This document shows, in pieces, positions 18,309 through 28,357 of a DNA stretch of 64,000 nt. Every line of letters begins with the position of its first letter. The first letter of the stretch is position 1. A program made the translations under genes and the position numbers. This DNA is from Rhodobacteraceae bacterium CCMM004. GTDB lineage: Bacteria; Pseudomonadota; Alphaproteobacteria; Rhodobacterales; Rhodobacteraceae. The stretch spans positions 1 through 64,000 of the forward strand of contig RZWH01000005.1 of assembly GCA_004005435.1 (NCBI GenBank). The letters run 5' to 3'. A model generated the notes under the pieces. That model made no database searches and was not told the DNA's origin. It saw only the letters and a program-made list of their open reading frames with translations.

Positions 18309-19631
18309 ATGGCCGATCTCTTCGACAGCGCCCCGCCGCCCGAGGCCGTGAGCGGCGGCACAGCGCCGCGGCCGCTGGCCGACCGCCTGCGGCCGGCGCG
18401 GCTGGAGGACGTGATCGGGCAGGCCCAAATCCTCGGGCCCGACGCGCCGCTCGGCGCGATGCTCAAGGCACGCAAGCTGGGGTCGCTGATTCTCTGGGGG
18501 CCGCCGGGGGTGGGCAAGACCACCATCGCGCGCCTCTTGGCCGATGCCACCGACCTGGCCTTCGTCCAGATCAGCGCGATCTTCACCGGCGTGCCGGATC
18601 TGCGAAAGGTGTTCGAGGCCGCCCGCTTGCGCCGCACCCAGGGGCGCGGCACGCTGCTCTTCGTCGACGAGATCCACCGCTTCAACAAGGCGCAGCAGGA
18701 CGGGTTTCTGCCGCATATGGAGGACGGCACGATCCTCCTGGTGGGCGCGACGACGGAGAACCCGTCGTTCGAACTGAACGCCGCTCTGATGAGCCGGGCG
18801 CAGGTTTTGGTGCTCGACCGGTTGTCGGCGGCCGATCTGGAGCGCCTGGCCCAGCGGGCCGAGGCCGAGTTGGGCCGTCCCCTGCCTCTGGACCCCGACG
18901 CCCGCGCCGCGCTGATCGAGATGGCCGACGGCGACGGGCGGGCGCTGTTGAATCTGGTGGAGCAGGTGGATGCCTGGGGCGCCGCGGGCCCCGTGGACCG
19001 GGCGGCGCTGGCCCAGCGGCTCAGCCGCCGCGCGGCGCAGTACGACAAGAGCGGGGATGCCCACTACAACCTGATTTCCGCTCTGCACAAATCGGTCCGC
19101 GGGTCCGACCCCGACGCCGCGCTCTACTGGCTGTCGCGGATGCTGGAGGGCGGCGAGGATCCCCGCTACCTCGCGCGCCGCATCACCCGTATGGCGGTGG
19201 AGGACATCGGCCTGGCCGATCCCCAGGCGCAGGACCTGTGCCTGCGCGCGTGGGAGCTGTACGAACGGCTGGGCAGCCCCGAGGGCGAACTGGCCCTGGC
19301 CAATGCGGTCGTCTACCTGGCCCTCGCCCCGAAATCCAACGCGGGCTACGTCGCCTACAAGGCTGCGCGCAAGGACGCCAAGACCACGGGCAGCCTGGCG
19401 CCGCCCAAGCACATCCTGAACGCCCCCACCCGGATGATGAAGGATCACGGCTATGGCGCGGGCTATGCCTACGACCACGATGCCGAGGACGGGTTCTCGG
19501 GACAGAATTACTTTCCCGACGAGATGAAGCGGGGCGTCTACTACCTCCCCGTCGAGCGCGGCGCCGAACGCGAGCTGAAGAAGCGGCTGGATTGGTTCGT
19601 GCGCCAGCGGGCCAAGCGGAGCGGCGGTTGA
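18309..19631 (+). CDS. rarA: Replication-associated recombination protein A (RarA/MgsA)
   Basis: This 440-residue AAA+ ATPase acts at stalled replication forks. It has Walker A GPPGVGKTT (residues 64-72), Walker B LLFVDEIHRF (D120, E121), the sensor segment GATTENPSFELNAALMSRAQV, and the RarA-type C-terminal tetramerisation region with YVAYKAARKDAK and PPKHILNAPTRMMK. Family length is typical. Confidence 0.95.
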   Translation: MADLFDSAPPPEAVSGGTAPRPLADRLRPARLEDVIGQAQILGPDAPLGAMLKARKLGSLILWGPPGVGKTTIARLLADATDLAFVQISAIFTGVPDLRKVFEAARLRRTQGRGTLLFVDEIHRFNKAQQDGFLPHMEDGTILLVGATTENPSFELNAALMSRAQVLVLDRLSAADLERLAQRAEAELGRPLPLDPDARAALIEMADGDGRALLNLVEQVDAWGAAGPVDRAALAQRLSRRAAQYDKSGDAHYNLISALHKSVRGSDPDAALYWLSRMLEGGEDPRYLARRITRMAVEDIGLADPQAQDLCLRAWELYERLGSPEGELALANAVVYLALAPKSNAGYVAYKAARKDAKTTGSLAPPKHILNAPTRMMKDHGYGAGYAYDHDAEDGFSGQNYFPDEMKRGVYYLPVERGAERELKKRLDWFVRQRAKRSGG

Positions 19632-19662
19632 CAATCCGCCGCGCGCCGCCGAAGGAGCCGCC

Positions 19663-20040
19663 ATGGTGACGACCTTCTTGCAGGTGGCTCTGGGCGGCGC
19701 GGCCGGGGCGATGGCCCGGTATGGACTGGGGCTGGCCTTTGGGCGATGGACCGGGCCCGGCATCCCGCTCGCCGTGCTGACCTGCAACGTGGTGGGTTCC
19801 TTCGCCATGGGCCTCTTCGTCGTGTTGGCCGCTCAGAAGGGGCTGACCCACCTGTCGCCCCTGATCATGACGGGGTTGCTGGGGGGCTTCACCACCTTCT
19901 CGGCCTTCTCGCTGGAGACAGTGACGCTGATCGAGCGGGGCCAGGCGGCAGAGGCCGCGCTCTATGTCGGTCTGTCCGTGGTGCTGTCGATCGGCGGCCT
20001 GTGGCTGGGCGTCCTGTCGATGCGGGCGCTCCTGGTATGA
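19663..20040 (+). CDS. crcB: Fluoride exporter CrcB/Fluc
   Basis: The 125-residue membrane protein has four predicted helices and the family motif GLLGGFTTFSAFSLET; Fluc channels work as antiparallel dimers that export fluoride. The N-terminal GGAAGAMARYGL is also typical. No fluoride riboswitch is visible in the 31-bp gap upstream. It overlaps the pseudouridine synthase start by 4 bp. Confidence 0.93.
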   Translation: MVTTFLQVALGGAAGAMARYGLGLAFGRWTGPGIPLAVLTCNVVGSFAMGLFVVLAAQKGLTHLSPLIMTGLLGGFTTFSAFSLETVTLIERGQAAEAALYVGLSVVLSIGGLWLGVLSMRALLV

Positions 20041-21077
20041 GCGGGGTCCGTCAGATCACCGTGGACGCCGACGAGGGCGACCAGAGGCTCGACCGCTGGT
20101 TCCGCCGCCGGTTTCCCCATGTGGGACAGGGCCGCATCGAAAAGATGTGCCGCAAGGGGGAGATCCGTCTCGACGGCGGACGGGTGAAGCCGGCCGCGCG
20201 GGTCGCGGTGGGGCAGGTGGTGCGCGTGCCGCCCTTGCCCGACGCCGCCGCGCCACCCCCCGACCGGCCGCAGATCAGCGATGCCGACGCCGAGGCGATG
20301 CGCCGGGCGGTGATCTGGCGCGACGATCATATCCTGGCGCTGAACAAGCCGCCGGGCCTGGCCAGCCAGGGCGGCAGCGGCCAGACTCGGCATGTGGACT
20401 GCCTGGCCGAGGCGCTGCGCTTCGGCCTCCCGGACAAGCCGCGACTGGTGCACCGGCTGGACAAGGACACCTCCGGGGTCCTCCTCATGGCGCGGACCCG
20501 CAGCGTGGCCAAGGCGCTGAGCGAGGCGTTCCGCTCGCGCGCGACGCGCAAGATCTACTGGGCCGCCGTGGCGGGCGTGCCCCATCCCCGCATGGGCACG
20601 GTCCGCTGGGGCCTGGTCAAGGCGCCGGGCCATGGCGCCAAGGGCGAGGCGGAGAAGATGCTGTGCATCCATCCCGACGCCGTGGCCGAGACCGAGGGCG
20701 CCAAGAGGGCGGTGACGGATTATGCCGTGCTCGACGCACTTGGTGGGCGGGTGGCCTGGACCGCCCTGGTCCCGGTGACGGGCCGCACCCACCAGCTCCG
20801 TGCGCACATGGCCGAACTGGGCCACCCCATCGTCGGCGACGGCAAATACGGCGGATCGGGCCAGGAGAACCTGGGCGACGGCTGGGGTGCGCAGTTGGGC
20901 GGCGAGATCAGCCGCAAGCTGCACCTCCACGCCCGCTCGATCGCCTTCGAGCACCCGGTGACGGGGCGGCGGGTGACGCTGACCGCGCCTCTGCCCGAGC
21001 ACATGGTGCGGACTTGGGCCGCGCTGGAATGGCGCCCCGAGGAGGTGCCCGCCGACCCCTTCGACGAGGCGCCATGA
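20037..21077 (+). CDS. rluC: RluC/RluD-family 23S rRNA pseudouridine synthase
   Basis: The 346-residue protein has an N-terminal S4 RNA-binding domain (residues ~12-65, RLDRWFRRRFPHVGQGRIEKMCRKGEIRLDG) and a catalytic domain with HRLDKDTSG (catalytic Asp 142). The length and S4 domain suit RluC, which modifies U955, U2504 and U2580 in E. coli, but the exact target is inferred. It overlaps crcB and the HAD gene by 4 bp each. Confidence 0.88.
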   Translation: MSGVRQITVDADEGDQRLDRWFRRRFPHVGQGRIEKMCRKGEIRLDGGRVKPAARVAVGQVVRVPPLPDAAAPPPDRPQISDADAEAMRRAVIWRDDHILALNKPPGLASQGGSGQTRHVDCLAEALRFGLPDKPRLVHRLDKDTSGVLLMARTRSVAKALSEAFRSRATRKIYWAAVAGVPHPRMGTVRWGLVKAPGHGAKGEAEKMLCIHPDAVAETEGAKRAVTDYAVLDALGGRVAWTALVPVTGRTHQLRAHMAELGHPIVGDGKYGGSGQENLGDGWGAQLGGEISRKLHLHARSIAFEHPVTGRRVTLTAPLPEHMVRTWAALEWRPEEVPADPFDEAP

Positions 21078-21742
21078 CACGGCTCGTGCTCTTCGACGTC
21101 GATGGGACGCTGGTGGACTCGCTGGCGCATATCCATCGCGGGATGGACGCCGCCATGGCGCATCTGGGTCGCCCACCGGTGCCGGCGGCGCGGGTGGCCG
21201 AGGTGATCGGGATCACGCTCGACCGGGCGATCGTGCTGCTGGCGGGCGATGTGGAGGCGGAGGCCCTGGATGGCGCGGTCGCGGCCTATCGCCGCGCCTT
21301 TTCCGCAATCGGGCCGGACGATCCCGCCGCCTCGGCCCTGTTCTCCGGCGCGCACGCGGTTCTGGAGCGGCTGGCGGCGGACGACCGCTATGTCGTCGGG
21401 ATCGCGACGGGTAAGGCGCGGCGGGCGCTGGATCACGTGCTCGCCGGGCTGGATCTGCCGGTGTCGCTCGCGACCATTCAGACCTCGGACGGTCACCCGT
21501 CCAAGCCTCACCCGGCAATGGCCCTCGCGGCGCTGGACGAGGCGGGGGTGGCCGGGGAGGACGCGGTGATGGTCGGCGACACGACGTTCGACATCGAGAT
21601 GGCGCGGGCGGCCGGGATGCGCGCGCTGGGCGTCGATTGGGGCTACCACCCCGCCGAGGCGCTGCACGCCGCGGGGGCCGAGGCGGTGCTGTCCAGGTTC
21701 GACGCGCTGCTGCCCGCGCTCGACGGGATGTGGCCGCGATGA
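21074..21742 (+). CDS. HAD-superfamily phosphatase (phosphoglycolate phosphatase-like)
   Basis: The 222-residue protein has HAD motif I DVDGTLVDS (nucleophile in FDVDGT), motif II GIATGKAR, the motif III lysine in SKPHP and motif IV MVGDTTFDIEMA. The alpha-helical cap places it in subclass IA. Substrate is not determined. Start and stop overlap its neighbours by 4 bp, so it belongs to the crcB-rluC-HAD-ATP12 unit. Confidence 0.88.
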   Translation: MTRLVLFDVDGTLVDSLAHIHRGMDAAMAHLGRPPVPAARVAEVIGITLDRAIVLLAGDVEAEALDGAVAAYRRAFSAIGPDDPAASALFSGAHAVLERLAADDRYVVGIATGKARRALDHVLAGLDLPVSLATIQTSDGHPSKPHPAMALAALDEAGVAGEDAVMVGDTTFDIEMARAAGMRALGVDWGYHPAEALHAAGAEAVLSRFDALLPALDGMWPR

Positions 21743-22455
21743 GCGCGTGGGCCGCACGGCGGTTCTGGGAGGCGGCGCATGTGGAGCCGCTGGACGGCGG
21801 CGGCTATGGCGTGCGCCTCGACGCGCGCGAACTGCGCACGCCATCCGGTCTGGCCCTGATCCTGCCCAGCCGGGCCATGGCCGAGGCCATCGCCCAGGAA
21901 TGGAACGCTCAGGAGGGGGTGATCCGCCCCCTGACCATGCCCGCGACCCGCGCCGCCAACGCCGCCATCGAGAAGGTCGCGCCGCAGCGACGGGCGGTCG
22001 CCGTGGGGCTCGCGGACTACGGCGGCACCGATCTTCTGTGCTATCGCGCCGTGGCGCCTGCGACCCTGGTGGCCGAACAGGCCGCGCTGTGGGATCCGTA
22101 TCTCGACTGGGCCGCGGACCGCTATGGCGCGCGGCTGCGGCCGACCCAAGGGGTGATGCCGGTGGCGCAGGATCCAGGCGCCCTCGCGCGGCTGGCGGCG
22201 CCGCTGTTGCGCCTGGACGCGTTCCAGCTGGCGGCGATGTCGGATCTGGTGAGCCTGCCGGGGTCGCTGATCCTGGGGCTGGCGGTGGCCGAGGGGCGGG
22301 CCACGGCCGAGGACGCCTGGACCGCCGCGCAGCTCGACGAGGACTGGCAGGCGCGGCAGTGGGGCCACGACGCCGAGGCCGAGCGCGCCGCGGCGGCAAA
22401 GGGCGCCGCGTTCGTTGCCGCGGCCCGATTCTATCGCTGGTCGAGCCCCGACTGA
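21739..22455 (+). CDS. ATP12-family F1-ATPase assembly chaperone
   Basis: This 238-residue protein matches the ATP12 family, which chaperones the F1 alpha subunit and is found in mitochondria and alphaproteobacteria: RFWEAAHVEPLDGGGYGVRLDARELRTPSG at the start, AQEWNAQEGVIRPLTMPATRAANAAIEKV, and DLLCYRA. No signal peptide, so cytoplasmic. It is the last gene of the overlapping four-gene unit. Confidence 0.9.
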   Translation: MSAWAARRFWEAAHVEPLDGGGYGVRLDARELRTPSGLALILPSRAMAEAIAQEWNAQEGVIRPLTMPATRAANAAIEKVAPQRRAVAVGLADYGGTDLLCYRAVAPATLVAEQAALWDPYLDWAADRYGARLRPTQGVMPVAQDPGALARLAAPLLRLDAFQLAAMSDLVSLPGSLILGLAVAEGRATAEDAWTAAQLDEDWQARQWGHDAEAERAAAAKGAAFVAAARFYRWSSPD

Positions 22456-22670
22456 GGCCTCCCGAAACGCTGTTTTACACAGCGAATCGTGCTGAAATGG
22501 TGCCCCCTTTTTCATCTTTCCCCGTGATCGCGGCCTTGACCTTCTGTGATAGTTCCGCCCACACTTGCGCGCGTTTCGGGCAATGCCCCCAATATCGACG
22601 CAACACGGTCTGGGAGGACCGCACCAAGCCGGGTCCTGCGGGGCACGGCAAAACTCAGGAAGAGGTAAGC

Positions 22671-23690
22671 ATGAAAAAATCCGTATTCCTCGGCACGCTG
22701 ACAGCCGCTGGCGTGATCGCCGGCGCCGCCGCTGCCGCGACGCTGGACGACGTCAAAGCGCGCGGTAAGCTGAACTGCGGTGTGACGACCGGCCTCGTCG
22801 GCTTTGCCGCGCCGGACGCGAACGGCAACTGGCAGGGCTTCGATGTGGGTCTGTGCCGCGCCGTGGCCGCCGCCGTTTTGGGCGATCCCGACGCTGTCGA
22901 GTTCGTGCCCACCACGGGCAAGACGCGGTTCACCGCGCTGGCCTCGGGCGAGATCGACATGCTGGCGCGCAACACGACCTGGACGTTCAGCCGCGACAAC
23001 GACCTAAAGTTCGAGTTCACCGGCATCAACTATTACGACGGCCAGGGCTTCATGGTGCCCAAGGAGTTGGGCGTCACCTCGGCCAAGGAACTCGACGGCG
23101 CGACGGTCTGCATCCAGACCGGCACCACGACCGAGCTCAACCTGGCGGACTTCTTCCGCTCCAACAACATGAACTACGAGCCGGTGCCGATCGAGACCAA
23201 CGCGGAGGCGCAGCAGCAGTATCTGGCCGGCGCCTGCGACGTCTACACGACAGACGCCAGCGGTCTGGCCGCCACCCGCGCCACGTTCGAGACCCCGGGC
23301 GACCACGTGGTTCTGCCCGAGATCATCTCCAAGGAGCCGCTGGGCCCGCTCGTCCGCCACGGCGACAACGAGTGGGGCGACATCGTCCGCTGGACGCTGA
23401 ACGCGCTGATCGCGGCCGAAGAGCTGGGCATTTCCTCGGCCAATGTCGCCGACATGGCCGGTTCGGCCGGTGACAACCCCGAGATCAACCGGATCCTCGG
23501 CACCGAGGGCAACCTGGGCGAGATGATCGGCCTCGAAGCCGACTGGGCCGTGAAGGCGATCCAGGCCGGCGGCAACTACGGTGAGCTGTTCGAAAAGAAC
23601 ATCGGCGAGAACACCCCGATCGGCCTGTCGCGCGGCCTGAACGCGCAGTGGACCGACGGTGGCCTGCTCTACTCGCCGCCGTTCCGGTAA
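22671..23690 (+). CDS. aapJ: General L-amino acid ABC transporter, periplasmic binding protein
   Basis: The 339-residue protein has a signal peptide (MKKSVFLGTLTAAGVIAGAAAAA) and the family-3 binding fold typical of AapJ/BztA (LNCGVTTGLVGFAAPDANGNWQGFDVGLCRAVAAAVLGD). It captures a broad range of L-amino acids in the periplasm. AGGAAGAGG precedes the start. A stem-loop separates it from the permease genes, which would favour higher binding-protein expression. Confidence 0.93.
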   Translation: MKKSVFLGTLTAAGVIAGAAAAATLDDVKARGKLNCGVTTGLVGFAAPDANGNWQGFDVGLCRAVAAAVLGDPDAVEFVPTTGKTRFTALASGEIDMLARNTTWTFSRDNDLKFEFTGINYYDGQGFMVPKELGVTSAKELDGATVCIQTGTTTELNLADFFRSNNMNYEPVPIETNAEAQQQYLAGACDVYTTDASGLAATRATFETPGDHVVLPEIISKEPLGPLVRHGDNEWGDIVRWTLNALIAAEELGISSANVADMAGSAGDNPEINRILGTEGNLGEMIGLEADWAVKAIQAGGNYGELFEKNIGENTPIGLSRGLNAQWTDGGLLYSPPFR

Positions 23691-23703
23691 GACACACCAA
23701 GGC

Positions 23704-23730
23704 AGAGGGCGCGGACATTCCGCGCCCTCT
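23704..23730 (+). terminator. Stem-loop between aapJ and aapQ
   Basis: A perfect 11-bp stem AGAGGGCGCGG/CCGCGCCCTCT with a 5-nt loop and no T-run. As in other binding-protein transport operons it could block 3' decay of the aapJ mRNA or cause partial termination. Confidence 0.65.
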
Positions 23731-23830
23731 CCGCATTTGCACGACAGATAATTACAGAGCGGGACGCGGAAGGGACGGGACACACCGCCCACCGGACAGT
23801 CACCGCCGAAGACAACAGGGGTAAAGTCCG

Positions 23831-25057
23831 ATGACCGCAATCACGGACCCACCAGCCGACGGCTTCAAGCTGTCGATGCTGATCAACGACACGCGCTATC
23901 GCGGTCTCACCTTTCAGTTCGTCGCGCTGATCCTGCTCATCGTGATGATGGCGTTCCTGGGCATGAACCTGGTGCGCAACCTCGCCGCGGCGGGCCTGAA
24001 CATCAGCTACGGGTTCCTGGGCGAGCCTGCGGGCTACGATATCAACCAGACCCTGATCGACTACACCAGTCAGTCGACGCATCTGCGCGCGGCGATGGTG
24101 GGCCTGCTGAACACGCTCCTCGTGGCGTTCATGGCCTGCATCACCGCGACGATCCTCGGGGTCATTGCCGGGGTGCTGCGGCTCAGCCCCAACTGGCTGG
24201 TGCGCAAGCTGATGAGTGTCTATGTCGAGGCGTTCCGCAACGTGCCCGTGCTGATCTGGATCCTGATCATCGGCACCATCGTGACCATCTCGGGCGCCAA
24301 CCCCCGCGATTTCCTGACCCGCGGCGGCTCGGTCGAGCCGCAGAGCGAGCTGTTTCTCGGCATGTTCGCCTTCACCAACCGCGGGTTCTATTCTCCGGCG
24401 CTGGATCTCGGGCCGGGCTGGATCGTGGTGCTGATCGCGCTCATCGCGGGCATCGTCGGCGCGGTGGCCTGGCGCTGGCACGTGCGGCGCACGCTCTACA
24501 ACTCGGGCCGGCTGCTGCCGTCCTGGCCGACCTGGGTGATCCTGATCGCCCCCGTGGTCCTGGCGCAGCTGGTGCTGGGCGCGATCTCGCTGTCGCTGCC
24601 GGACGTGGAGAGCAACAACTTCAACATCCAGGGCGGGATACTGATCGGCAAGCCGCTGATCGCGCTGTGGCTGGCGCTGTCGGTCTACACCGGCGCCTTC
24701 ATCGCCGAGAACGTGCGCGCCGGCATCCTCGCCGTGTCCAAGGGCCAGACCGAGGCGGCGGCGTCGCTGGGACTGCGGCCCAAGCGGATCATGAACCTGG
24801 TGGTGCTGCCCCAGGCCCTGCGGGTCATCATCCCGCCTCTGATCTCGCAGTTCCTCAACATCACCAAGAACAGCTCGTTGGCCATCGCGGTGGGCTATGC
24901 CGACATCACCGCGACCCTCGGCGGCATCACCCTCAACCAGACCGGCCGCGCCATCGAGACGGTGCTGCTGTTGATGCTGTTCTACCTGATCATCAGCCTG
25001 CTGATTTCGGCGGTGATGAACGTCTACAACGCGACCGTCGCGCTGAAGGAGCGGTGA
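23831..25057 (+). CDS. aapQ: General L-amino acid ABC transporter permease AapQ
   Basis: This 408-residue membrane protein has about eight hydrophobic segments and the ABC permease EAA loop (EAAASLGLRPKRIMNLVVLPQALRVIIPPLISQFLN) near the C-terminus, which docks the ATPase. The large insert between the first and second half is typical of AapQ/BztB. It is 4 bp from aapM. Confidence 0.93.
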   Translation: MTAITDPPADGFKLSMLINDTRYRGLTFQFVALILLIVMMAFLGMNLVRNLAAAGLNISYGFLGEPAGYDINQTLIDYTSQSTHLRAAMVGLLNTLLVAFMACITATILGVIAGVLRLSPNWLVRKLMSVYVEAFRNVPVLIWILIIGTIVTISGANPRDFLTRGGSVEPQSELFLGMFAFTNRGFYSPALDLGPGWIVVLIALIAGIVGAVAWRWHVRRTLYNSGRLLPSWPTWVILIAPVVLAQLVLGAISLSLPDVESNNFNIQGGILIGKPLIALWLALSVYTGAFIAENVRAGILAVSKGQTEAAASLGLRPKRIMNLVVLPQALRVIIPPLISQFLNITKNSSLAIAVGYADITATLGGITLNQTGRAIETVLLLMLFYLIISLLISAVMNVYNATVALKER

Positions 25058-25061
25058 CATC

Positions 25062-26357
25062 ATGAGCGACACGCACGCGCAAACCGTCGGCTACGTCCGC
25101 GAGACCTTCATCCCCGAACAGGCGCCCCCGCACGCCGTGACGGGCCCGGTCAAATGGCTCCGCGAGAACCTCTTTCCATCGTGGTTCTATGGGATCCTGA
25201 CGATCGTGTCGGTGCTGTTCATCTTCTACGTCCTGTCGATCTTCCTCCCCTGGCTCACCGGCGGGGTCTGGGACGCGGCCAACATCCGCGAATGCCGCGA
25301 GATCTTTGCCGGCGACAGCGCGGGATGCTTTGCCGTCCTGACCGAGCGGTGGCACCAGCTCTTGTTCGGGTTCTCCTACCCGCAACACGCCTATTGGCGG
25401 CCGACGCTGGCGCTGATCCTGTTGGCGGTCGCGGTGGCGCCGGTGCTGTTTTCGAACCTGCCGCGGGGGATGCTGGCGTTCACGGCGCTCTATCCCTTCA
25501 TTGCATTCTATCTGGTTTGGGGCGGCACCATTCTGATCCCCCTGGTCGCACTGGCCGGGGTGATCGGCGGCTATCTGGTCTATGCCCAGCTGGTCGACCG
25601 GAGCCTCGTCGGCGGGCTGATCGCCGGCGTGGTCGCGGCGGCGGTCATCTGGTGGCTCGGCGGCTTCGTCACCGCGGAGATGCCGAACCTCCTGGCGCTT
25701 GAGGCGGTGCCGAGCCGCGACATGGGCGGCTTCATGCTGAACATGATCCTCGGGGTGGTCTGCGTCTCGCTCAGCCTGCCCATCGGCATCCTGCTGGCCC
25801 TGGGACGGCAATCGTCCCTGCCGATCATCAAGTGGATCTGCGTCGTCTTTATCGAGTTCGTGCGGGGCGTGCCGCTGATCACGCTCCTGTTCGTCGCGAA
25901 CGTGGTTCTGGCCTATTTCCTGCCGCCGGGCACGAACTTCGACCTGATCCTGCGAGTGATCATCATGATCACGCTCTTCGCCTCGGCCTACATCGCCGAG
26001 GTGATCCGTGGCGGTCTGGCCGCTCTGCCGCGCGGGCAATACGAGGCTGCCGACAGTCTGGGCCTCGATTATGCCCAGTCGATGCGGCTGATCATCCTGC
26101 CCCAGGCGCTGAAGATCTCGATCCCAGGGATCGTCAACGTCGCGGTGGGCTTGTTCAAGGACACCACGCTGGTCTCGATCATCTCGATGTTCGACCTCGT
26201 CGGCATGATCCGCGGACCGATCCTGGCCTCCACCGACTGGAACGGCGTGTATTGGGAACTCTTCGGATTTGCCGCGCTGCTGTTCTTCGTCGTCTGCTAC
26301 GGCATTTCGCAATACTCGCAATGGCTGGAGCGCAAGCTCGCCACTGACCACCGATAG
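25062..26357 (+). CDS. aapM: General L-amino acid ABC transporter permease AapM
   Basis: The 431-residue membrane protein pairs with AapQ. Its EAA loop is YEAADSLGLDYAQSMRLIILPQALKISIPGIVN. The long N-terminal region has several extra helices, as in AapM/BztC. It lies between aapQ and aapP with very short gaps, consistent with one operon. Confidence 0.93.
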   Translation: MSDTHAQTVGYVRETFIPEQAPPHAVTGPVKWLRENLFPSWFYGILTIVSVLFIFYVLSIFLPWLTGGVWDAANIRECREIFAGDSAGCFAVLTERWHQLLFGFSYPQHAYWRPTLALILLAVAVAPVLFSNLPRGMLAFTALYPFIAFYLVWGGTILIPLVALAGVIGGYLVYAQLVDRSLVGGLIAGVVAAAVIWWLGGFVTAEMPNLLALEAVPSRDMGGFMLNMILGVVCVSLSLPIGILLALGRQSSLPIIKWICVVFIEFVRGVPLITLLFVANVVLAYFLPPGTNFDLILRVIIMITLFASAYIAEVIRGGLAALPRGQYEAADSLGLDYAQSMRLIILPQALKISIPGIVNVAVGLFKDTTLVSIISMFDLVGMIRGPILASTDWNGVYWELFGFAALLFFVVCYGISQYSQWLERKLATDHR

Positions 26358-26369
26358 GGGGACCGACCG

Positions 26370-27158
26370 ATGACACTGGCAGAAGAACAGACCGTCGACC
26401 GCTCGCAGATGAAGATCTCCGACGAGATCGCCATCGAAATCGTCAATATGAACAAGTGGTTCGGGCAGTTCCATGTGCTGCGCGACATCGACCTGACGGT
26501 GATGCGGGGCGAGCGGATCGTCATTTGCGGCCCCTCGGGGTCGGGCAAGTCGACGTTGATCCGCTGCATCAACGCGCTGGAGGAGCACCAAAAGGGCAAG
26601 ATCACGGTCGACGGCACGGTTCTGAGTTCGGATCTCAAGAACATCGACAAGATCCGGTCCGAGGTCGGTATGTGCTTTCAGCACTTCAACCTGTTTCCGC
26701 ACCTGACCATTCTGGAGAACTGCACGCTGGCGCCGATCTGGGTGCGCAAGACGCCCAAGAAGCAGGCCGAAGAGACGGCGATGCATTTCCTCAAGAAGGT
26801 CAAGATCCCCGAGCAGGCGGACAAATATCCTGGCCAGCTCTCGGGCGGCCAGCAACAGCGCGTGGCCATCGCCCGGTCGCTGTGCATGCGCCCGCGGATC
26901 ATGCTGTTTGACGAGCCGACCTCGGCGCTCGACCCAGAGATGATCAAGGAGGTGCTCGACACCATGATCGAGCTGGCCGAAGAGGGCATGACCATGCTTT
27001 GCGTGACCCACGAGATGGGCTTTGCGCGGCAGGTGGCGAACCGTGTCATCTTCATGGACCAGGGGCAGATCGTCGAGCAGAACGAGCCCGAAGAGTTCTT
27101 CAACAACCCCAAGTCGGACCGGACCAAGCTGTTCCTCAGCCAGATCCTCGGTCACTGA
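26370..27158 (+). CDS. aapP: General L-amino acid ABC transporter ATP-binding protein
   Basis: The 262-residue ATPase has Walker [10 protein letters not shown] (residues 54-62), the Q-loop in [11 protein letters not shown], the signature LSGGQQQR (157-164), Walker B IMLFDEP with catalytic E182, and the H-loop CVTHEMGFA. These are standard for the polar amino-acid importer family and it powers AapQM. Confidence 0.95.
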   Translation: MTLAEEQTVDRSQMKISDEIAIEIVNMNKWFGQFHVLRDIDLTVMRGERIVICGPSGSGKSTLIRCINALEEHQKGKITVDGTVLSSDLKNIDKIRSEVGMCFQHFNLFPHLTILENCTLAPIWVRKTPKKQAEETAMHFLKKVKIPEQADKYPGQLSGGQQQRVAIARSLCMRPRIMLFDEPTSALDPEMIKEVLDTMIELAEEGMTMLCVTHEMGFARQVANRVIFMDQGQIVEQNEPEEFFNNPKSDRTKLFLSQILGH

Positions 27159-27187
27159 GCGGGGGGCGGACCACAGGCCGGCTCAGT
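27154..27187. terminator. Possible bidirectional terminator between aapP and sixA-like gene
   Basis: ACTGAGC and GCTCAGT form a 7-bp dyad over the two convergent stop codons, with a GC-rich interior. No T-run on either side, so this is a weak call. Confidence 0.3.
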
Positions 27188-27668
27188 CGGTCAGGTCGCG
27201 GGGCACGACGAACCCGGCAACCCGGCCCGCCCCCTCGTCGGGCGGGCCGTCGAAGTCCAATACCAGCGTGGCACAGGTGACGAAGCGTTCGAACCGCGCG
27301 TCGTCGGGCGGGTCGGCGCAGAGCGCCTCAGCCAGGAGGCCGATCCCCGGGTTGTGACCGACGAGCGCGACGGAGGCCGCCTCGGAGTCGCGCGCCGCGG
27401 CCAACAGCGCCCCCGGCGCAGCGTGGTAGAGGTCGGCGCGGTCCTCGCGCGCGACCCCGGGCAGGTGCGGCGCGATGCCCTCCCAGGTCTGCTGCGCCCG
27501 CCGCGCGGTCGAGACCAGCGCGCGCTCCGGCACCTGACCTTCGGCGGCCAGCCAGCGGCCGATTGCGTCGGCCGAGCGGTGGCCCCGATCGGTTAGGGGG
27601 CGGTCGTGGTCGTCCATCGCGGGATCGTCCCAGGCGGACTTGCCATGACGGATCAGGATCAGGCGCAC
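27183..27668 (-). CDS. SixA-type histidine phosphatase
   Basis: The 161-residue protein starts with GTG (27668) after a G-rich AAGGGGGG ribosome binding site and has RHGKSAW near the N-terminus (nucleophile H8), and GHNPG in the second half, as in small histidine phosphatases such as SixA, which removes phosphate from phosphohistidine. The frame reads further upstream, but that part overlaps the ferredoxin gene and has no family similarity. Its substrate is unknown. Confidence 0.85.
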   Translation of the reverse strand: MRLILIRHGKSAWDDPAMDDHDRPLTDRGHRSADAIGRWLAAEGQVPERALVSTARRAQQTWEGIAPHLPGVAREDRADLYHAAPGALLAAARDSEAASVALVGHNPGIGLLAEALCADPPDDARFERFVTCATLVLDFDGPPDEGAGRVAGFVVPRDLTD

Positions 27669-27703
27669 GGAGCGGTCCCCCCTTCTGAACTGGTCCGAAC
27701 CTA

Positions 27704-28357
27704 TCACCCGCGGGCGAAGGCGGCCATGTGAAACGCCGACTGCGCCGGATCGCGGCCCCACGACTGGCTGAGCGGACAGGCCCGCCGGACGGCACAGCCG
27801 AGGTCGCGGCAGTCCCCGCCCTCGGGCCCCCGGACGAAGGTTCGGCAGGCAGGCACGTCGTATCGCGCGGGCGTGAGCGCCCCCACCGGGCAGGCGGCGC
27901 GACAGGGTTGGCCCGCGCACCCGTCGCAGGGGCGGGCGGCGGCCGCGGGCAGGTCCACCGCGGCCGTCAGCCCGATGGCCCCACGATAGGACACCATCAG
28001 CCCCGCCTCGGCATGGACGAGAAGACCTACGGGCGACTCCCAGGCTTGGCCGGACCGCTTGGCCCAGCCGATGAAGGGGTGCCAGGGCGGCCCACCGAAT
28101 GGGAAGTACGCCTTGCCCCCGAGCGCACAGGCGGCACGGCCGATGGTCCGCCGCGACCAGCGGTCCAGCGGGTCGGGGCGGCCGTCCGCGAACTCGGGGG
28201 TCGCGCGCACGTGCGCCCAGAACCCGACCGGCTCGGGGCCGATCAACAGCAGTGTGGCGATGCGGTCGGGCAGGCCGTCCTCGGGCCCCGGGTGCAGCCC
28301 GCCGAGGACGCGCAGCCGGTGCGGGGCCAGCGCCGCGGCCGCCGCCCCCAGCGTCAC
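27704..28357 (-). CDS. Ferredoxin-like 4Fe-4S protein
   Basis: The 217-residue protein has cysteine groups [18 protein letters not shown] and, after a spacer, [13 protein letters not shown] / [14 protein letters not shown], suggesting one classical 4Fe-4S cluster plus extra cysteines, in the manner of the C-terminal domain of QueG-like enzymes. A role is not known. It starts with GTG overlapping the argB stop (GTGA), so it is probably coupled to argB. Confidence 0.75.
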   Translation of the reverse strand: MTLGAAAAALAPHRLRVLGGLHPGPEDGLPDRIATLLLIGPEPVGFWAHVRATPEFADGRPDPLDRWSRRTIGRAACALGGKAYFPFGGPPWHPFIGWAKRSGQAWESPVGLLVHAEAGLMVSYRGAIGLTAAVDLPAAAARPCDGCAGQPCRAACPVGALTPARYDVPACRTFVRGPEGGDCRDLGCAVRRACPLSQSWGRDPAQSAFHMAAFARG